A DNA stretch of 64,000 nt from NCBI RefSeq assembly GCF_030766935.1, contig NZ_JASERL010000003.1:620001-684000 (forward strand). Direction: 5' to 3'. Each line of letters starts with the position of its first letter. The first letter of the stretch is position 1. Source of the DNA: Streptomyces sp. KL109B (GTDB lineage Bacteria; Actinomycetota; Actinomycetes; Streptomycetales; Streptomycetaceae). Position numbers and translations under genes: made by a program. Positions 60,051-64,000 of the stretch are shown here, in pieces. The notes under the pieces were generated by a model that searched no databases, was not told the DNA's origin, and worked only from the letters and a program-made list of their open reading frames with translations.

Positions 60051-61610
60051 TTACAGGGACCGCATCCGCCCGAGGGCGGTCGTCACGGTCCGGTCCGCGA
60101 GGGCGGTCGTGGTCAGGGCGGGCGGCACGGCGCCGCTGGAGCCGGGCAGCAGCGAACTGTCCACGACGAACAGGCCGGGGTGGCCCGCCAGTTGACCGGA
60201 GTCGTCGGCGGCCTCGCCGAGCACCACGCCGCCCATGGAGTGCGAGGTCATGATGGAGAGGGGCGCGTCGAGGCCCGGCCCGGTCGCCAGGTTCATGCGG
60301 CCCGCGGTCGACGCGACGGCGGCGGTGACGCGCAGCAGTCGCGGGTCGGCGGCGGGCCAGGTCAGTTCGGCGCTGTCGGTGGCCTTCCGGTAGCGGAAGC
60401 GGCCCAGTGGCGGCACGACCGACATGCCGAGGGCCGTGCTGCTGACGGGGCCGAGCGCCGGGTAGCCGAGCGGGAAGCTGAGCAGGCTCACCGGGGCCTT
60501 CGGGTTGTCCCAGTCGGTGGCCAGGATGTGCGAGGGGCCGCCCTGCGCCTTGCCGGTGAGCGGGAGCCCGGCGCGGACCACGACGTGGTCGCCGCCGCTG
60601 CCCCAGTTCTCGCCGATGCGCGGCGACAGCGCGGGGAGGCTGCCGCGTTCCCGGGCGCGTACGAGAAGCCGGGTCGTGCCCAGGGAGCCGGCCGCCAGGA
60701 AGACGTGGCGGGCGGCGAAGCTCGGCGTGGACAGCGGGCGGCCGTCCTCGTCGATGCGCCGGCACTCCACCAGGTACCGGTCCCCGACCCGCTTCAGGTC
60801 CTCGACCTGGTGCAGCGGCAGCACCTCGGCGCGCCCCGTCGCCTCGGCCGCGGCCAGGATCGTGCGGTCGACGCTGCGCTTGGCGCCGCTGTTGACGCCC
60901 CACATCGCCTCGCCGACGCTCGCCGACGGCACGGCGGTGCCCGCCAGTTCGGCGCGGACCGTGTCCCAGTTCATGGCCATGTCGACGCGGCGCGTGTGCA
61001 GCCCGGCGCGCTCGGCGGCGCGGCGGAAGTCACGGGCGTTGGCGTACGAGGGCGAGTCGAGTACGTCGTCGGGGATCGGGGCGACGCCGATGAGGCGGCG
61101 GGCCCGCGGGTACCAGGTCTCGGTCATCTCCCGGTGGTCGAGCCGGTCGCCGAAGCTGGCCCGGAACAACGCCTCCGAAGGCTCTTCCATGACCGCGTAG
61201 TTGACGAGGGAGCCGCCGCCGACGCCTGCGCCCGCGAGGCACAGCAGCCCGGCTCCCGCGTAGGCCTCAAGCACACCTGTGGACAGGTTGAGCCGCGCGT
61301 CGCTGAACGGTGAGCCGGTGGCGAGCCAGGCCGCGCGCCCGTCGGGGCGGGTCGGCGTGGCGAACGTGTCGCCTGCCGGGGTGATGGTCCACCGCCGCCC
61401 CCGTTCGAGGACCACGCAGCGCAGTCCGGCCGAGGCCAGGCGCAGCGCCGCGACCGAGCCCGCGTAGCCGCTGCCGACGACGACCGCGTCCACGGGCTCG
61501 GCCGCGCGTGCCGCCTCGCCGCTCAGCAGCGCGGTGGGCAGCGCCGACAGGCCCGCGACCGCCGCGCCGCGCTTGAGGATCGCTCGTCGTGTCTGCACTG
61601 GTCGTTTCAC
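60051..61610 (-). CDS. GMC-family FAD oxidoreductase (cholesterol-oxidase-like), Tat-exported
   Basis: A 519-residue flavoenzyme. The N-terminal TRRAILKRGAAVAGLSALP is a Tat-type signal, so the mature protein is secreted. AVVVGSGYAGSVAALRLAS (about 43-61) is the FAD-binding fold; GAGVGGGSLVNYAVM, then AAGSLGTTRLLV and MGGVVLGE, VVDSSLLPGSSGAVPP are family blocks of cholesterol oxidases. Such enzymes occur in polyene clusters, for example pimaricin. Substrate could be a sterol or a pathway intermediate. GTG 61610; VQTRRAIL at an internal GTG is an alternative. It heads the leftward transcription unit. Confidence 0.88.
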   Translation of the reverse strand: MKRPVQTRRAILKRGAAVAGLSALPTALLSGEAARAAEPVDAVVVGSGYAGSVAALRLASAGLRCVVLERGRRWTITPAGDTFATPTRPDGRAAWLATGSPFSDARLNLSTGVLEAYAGAGLLCLAGAGVGGGSLVNYAVMEEPSEALFRASFGDRLDHREMTETWYPRARRLIGVAPIPDDVLDSPSYANARDFRRAAERAGLHTRRVDMAMNWDTVRAELAGTAVPSASVGEAMWGVNSGAKRSVDRTILAAAEATGRAEVLPLHQVEDLKRVGDRYLVECRRIDEDGRPLSTPSFAARHVFLAAGSLGTTRLLVRARERGSLPALSPRIGENWGSGGDHVVVRAGLPLTGKAQGGPSHILATDWDNPKAPVSLLSFPLGYPALGPVSSTALGMSVVPPLGRFRYRKATDSAELTWPAADPRLLRVTAAVASTAGRMNLATGPGLDAPLSIMTSHSMGGVVLGEAADDSGQLAGHPGLFVVDSSLLPGSSGAVPPALTTTALADRTVTTALGRMRSL

Positions 61611-62086
61611 GGTCGCCCATGTTTCCGATCGCGACGATCAAGGGCAGCCCCCTACTCCCCCCTACTGGGGCCCTGACTTGGGCTCTAGGGGGCGTCCGAC
61701 CCGCCGTCGGGGGCCGAACCCACAACCCGCATATGTGAGTTCCGCCCTTCACGGCTGCTCCACGAACCGTGGGCGGATCGGTGCAATTCCACTCCGCGCC
61801 GCCCGCGATGTCACGGCCACTCACCTTCCCCGTGGGCTACTCGGGAGTAGATGAGCGGTCCCGTTCCGATCGGTCCGGTTCCTTCTGGTCGGGGCGGCTT
61901 GCCGGAATTTCACGAGCGGGTGTGCGCCGCGAGTTTGCACCCGTGCGCCCCCCTGGACGTTCTGGCAATCTGGCGATCAAGCAGTCGACGCGACGAGGCG
62001 GCGACGCGCGCCAGGTGTGTGGGGCAGCTGCGTTGACCACCGTCGCAACTGCCCCTGTGCCAATTGGTCATGGGGGAACACTGCAC
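61611..62086. promoter_or_regulatory. Divergent GMC oxidase / LAL regulator control region
   Basis: 476 bases with no gene. CCCCCTA occurs at 61648 and 61658 (one helical turn apart), with the inverse TAGGGGG at 61686. A perfect palindrome CTACTC-GG-GAGTAG is at 61837-61850, followed by CGGTCCCGTTCC and CGGTCCGGTTCC at 61856 and 61871. An AT-richer stretch precedes the regulator. GGGGGAA is nine bases before ATG 62087. Confidence 0.6.
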
Positions 62087-64000
62087 ATGGATCTGTGCGA
62101 ACGACGGGCCGAACTGGATCAACTTTCGAGGATGTTGGCGGCGAGCGCGACGGGCCGCGGCCAGGTCGCCGTGGTGGACGCGGCTCCCGGAATGGGCAAG
62201 ACCGCGTTACTCCACGCCTTCTGGGACTCGCTGAGCGACAGCGACGCGCTCGTCCTCAGCGCCGGCTGCGTACCGACGGACCACGACCTGCCGCTCGGCC
62301 TGCTGTGGGAGCTGCTGCAGAGCCCGGGCCTCGACCCGGCGGAGGTCGCCGACGGAAGGCGCCAACTCGACGCGTACGCCGCGACATTGGAGGACCCGTC
62401 CCCGGCGGGCGAACGGTCCGCGTGGGTCGAGCGCACCTTCGCGCGGATGGTGCGCCAGTGGTCGGAGCGGCGCCACGTCGTCATCTGCGTCGACGACGTG
62501 CACCACGCCGACCCGGCGTCGCTCGTGCAACTGTCGCACCTCATACGCAAGGTGCGACATTCCAGAATCCTGGTGGTGCTGACCAGCCGTACGCAGTCCA
62601 CCAAGACGTTCTCGCCGCTGCACACGCTGCTCAGCCAGCCCCGGGTCAGCTTCGTCCGGCTGTGCCCGCTGTCCCCGCAGGGCGTACGGGAGTTGGCCGA
62701 CGACCTCGACGCGGGCCCGCCCGGCGAGGAGGACCCCGCGGCCGACTGCCACGCGTCGACGGGCGGCAGCCCGCTGCTGGTCCAGGCGCTGCTCCAGGAC
62801 CGCGCGCGGGCCCGGCAGACCGGCCGGCAGGGCATCGCGAGCGTCGCCTCGGCCCTCGGCTACGCCGTGCTCAGCCTGCTGCACTCCGCGGGCCCCGAGA
62901 CGCTCGCCGTGGCCCGGGCCATGGTCCTCCTCGCGGAGCCGGCCGACATTTCCCTGATCAGCGTGCTGCTCGCGCTGCCGCAGGACACCGTCCGCGGGGC
63001 CGTCTCCGAGCTGTACGACATGGGTCTCGCGCGGGGCTGCCGACTGCGGTACGCCCCGGCGCGGCAGGTGGTCCTCGACGACATCCCGAGAGACGAACGG
63101 GGGTCCTGGCACCGGCGCTCCGCACGGCTGCTGTTCACCTCGGGCGCACCCGCCGTCGCCGTCGCCCCGCATCTGGCGCACACCGACGACGCGCCCGAGC
63201 CGTGGATGGCGAAGGTCCTGGTCGACGCGGCGGACACGGTGCTCGACCACGACCCGGCGCAGGCGAAGGCCTGGCTGGAGCTCGCCCGGCGGCTCGCCGC
63301 CACCGACCCGCACCAGCAGACCCGGATCACCGCGTCCCTGATCCTCGCCGAGATGCGTCTGTCGCCTTCGGCCGCCCTGCGGCTGCTGCCCCGGCTGTTC
63401 GACGCGCGCGGCGAGGACAGCATCGCCGGCCGGCTGCCCGCCGAACTCGCCTGGCGGCTCTGCCTGTTCGGCGGCGCCGCGTACAACCAGCGGCTCTACG
63501 ACAACGTTGTGCGCCTCGCCGACACCGATGATCCGCGCGTGACCATCGAGCTGGGGGCGTGCAGGCTCGGCATGGTCGCCGCGTTCCCCCAGCTCGCCAA
63601 GACGCTGCGGGACCCGCTGGAGTCGACCGACGACGTGGCCCTCGCCATGGCGCCGTTCACGACGACGAGCCAACTGCAGCTCTACGCCGATCTGAACTCG
63701 CTGCTCTGGTTCGGCATCAGCGCCGACGCCATCGAGAACGCCGAGAAGGTGCTGAGCCTCACCCGGCTCACGGACGGCACCGTCCGGCTCCTCGCCGACG
63801 CGATACGCGTCCTGCTCGGCGCCGAACGCACGAATCTCGCGAAGGGCTGGGCCGACCGGCTCCTCCAGGAGGCATCCCGGCGCGGCGTCGCCGACTGGGA
63901 GGCGCCGATGGCCGCCCTGCGCGCCCAGGCTGCGCTGCTCCAGGGGAATCTGCCGGACGCGGAACGCTACGCGCGTTTCGCCCTCGACCGGCTGCCCGCC
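62087..64000 (+). CDS. LAL-type (large ATP-binding LuxR) transcriptional activator, 3' end outside window
   Basis: The first 638 residues of a large STAND-type regulator, open to the window end. Walker A is APGMGKTA near 33-40, Walker B VVICVDDVHH at 131-140 and a sensor-like LVVLTSRT near 165. A long helical, TPR-like region follows (from about residue 260: AWLELARRLAATDP, ILAEMRLSPSAALRLLPRLF). A C-terminal LuxR HTH is expected beyond base 64000. LAL proteins are usual cluster-situated activators in Streptomyces polyketide pathways. ATG 62087 follows GGGGGAA. It is divergent from the GMC oxidase and so probably controls both sides. Confidence 0.88.
   Translation, partial: MDLCERRAELDQLSRMLAASATGRGQVAVVDAAPGMGKTALLHAFWDSLSDSDALVLSAGCVPTDHDLPLGLLWELLQSPGLDPAEVADGRRQLDAYAATLEDPSPAGERSAWVERTFARMVRQWSERRHVVICVDDVHHADPASLVQLSHLIRKVRHSRILVVLTSRTQSTKTFSPLHTLLSQPRVSFVRLCPLSPQGVRELADDLDAGPPGEEDPAADCHASTGGSPLLVQALLQDRARARQTGRQGIASVASALGYAVLSLLHSAGPETLAVARAMVLLAEPADISLISVLLALPQDTVRGAVSELYDMGLARGCRLRYAPARQVVLDDIPRDERGSWHRRSARLLFTSGAPAVAVAPHLAHTDDAPEPWMAKVLVDAADTVLDHDPAQAKAWLELARRLAATDPHQQTRITASLILAEMRLSPSAALRLLPRLFDARGEDSIAGRLPAELAWRLCLFGGAAYNQRLYDNVVRLADTDDPRVTIELGACRLGMVAAFPQLAKTLRDPLESTDDVALAMAPFTTTSQLQLYADLNSLLWFGISADAIENAEKVLSLTRLTDGTVRLLADAIRVLLGAERTNLAKGWADRLLQEASRRGVADWEAPMAALRAQAALLQGNLPDAERYARFALDRLPA

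Noticed and set aside
62017..63531. 504-residue plus-strand open frame at the window end
   Set aside because: It overlaps the LAL regulator frame starting at 62087, which has Walker A and B motifs and remains open to base 64000; the other frame is Arg/Pro/Gly-rich noise.

Overview
This is a high-GC (about 72 %) actinomycete chromosome segment, almost certainly from a Streptomyces. The evidence is GC-rich third codon positions, leaderless TANNNT promoters, bldC, an Lsr2 paralogue, valine dehydrogenase, and a purine-gene order that, from memory, matches the S. coelicolor region around purC-purSQL-purF-purM-vdh-bldC-hrpA.

Region 1 (1-34 kb) is conserved core. It opens with the 3' part of a dimethylformamidase-beta-like gene and purC. 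A four-gene operon follows (ABC ATPase, ABC permease, sensor kinase, response regulator), lying between two identical tRNA-Gly(GCC) genes. Next come an odd tRNA-Gly(TCC), the Lsr2 paralogue and the overlapping purS-purQ-purL operon. A repeat-rich spacer leads to a mycothiol-enzyme-like gene, a META lipoprotein, a sulfatase, purF, purM, a DUF3073 protein, vdh and bldC. Then come a DUF6274 protein, tRNA-Asp, hrpA, a DUF3533-like membrane protein, an ArsR/SDR divergent pair, a tRNA cluster (Phe, Asp, Glu), a membrane phosphoesterase, a zincin, a lipoprotein and a DEAD-box RNA helicase with a long RGG-type tail.

Region 2 (34-39 kb) holds a large secreted FG-GAP-repeat protein, an APC-family permease and tRNA-Lys(TTT).

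Region 3 (39.2-46.2 kb) is an accessory island starting at tRNA-Lys. It carries several HTH regulators paired with small partner proteins (DUF6415 with a Cys/His-rich protein; a small protein with DUF6879 and XRE-DUF5753; a frameshifted XRE-TPR regulator with a holin-like protein, divergent from a flavoprotein). It also has gene remnants and a decayed secreted Gly-rich gene. No integrase is visible.

Region 4 (46-53 kb) contains a membrane protein, an azlCD exporter with a divergent Lrp regulator, two truncated genes (HAD and GAF-ANTAR) abutting at a recombination scar, two tandem paralogous secreted proteins, a ChrB-like protein, a DUF1232 protein and an MmyB-type regulator.

Region 5 (53-64 kb) looks like the edge of a specialised-metabolite cluster: SDR plus MFS exporter, membrane protein, phosphopantetheinyl-transferase remnant, type II thioesterase, second SDR, second MFS exporter, cholesterol-oxidase-like GMC flavoenzyme, and a large LAL/LuxR-type regulator that runs off the window. 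The leftward genes from the GMC enzyme to the thioesterase are tightly packed, and repeated CCCCCTA motifs sit upstream.

All family assignments come from reading translations and motifs. No database search was run.
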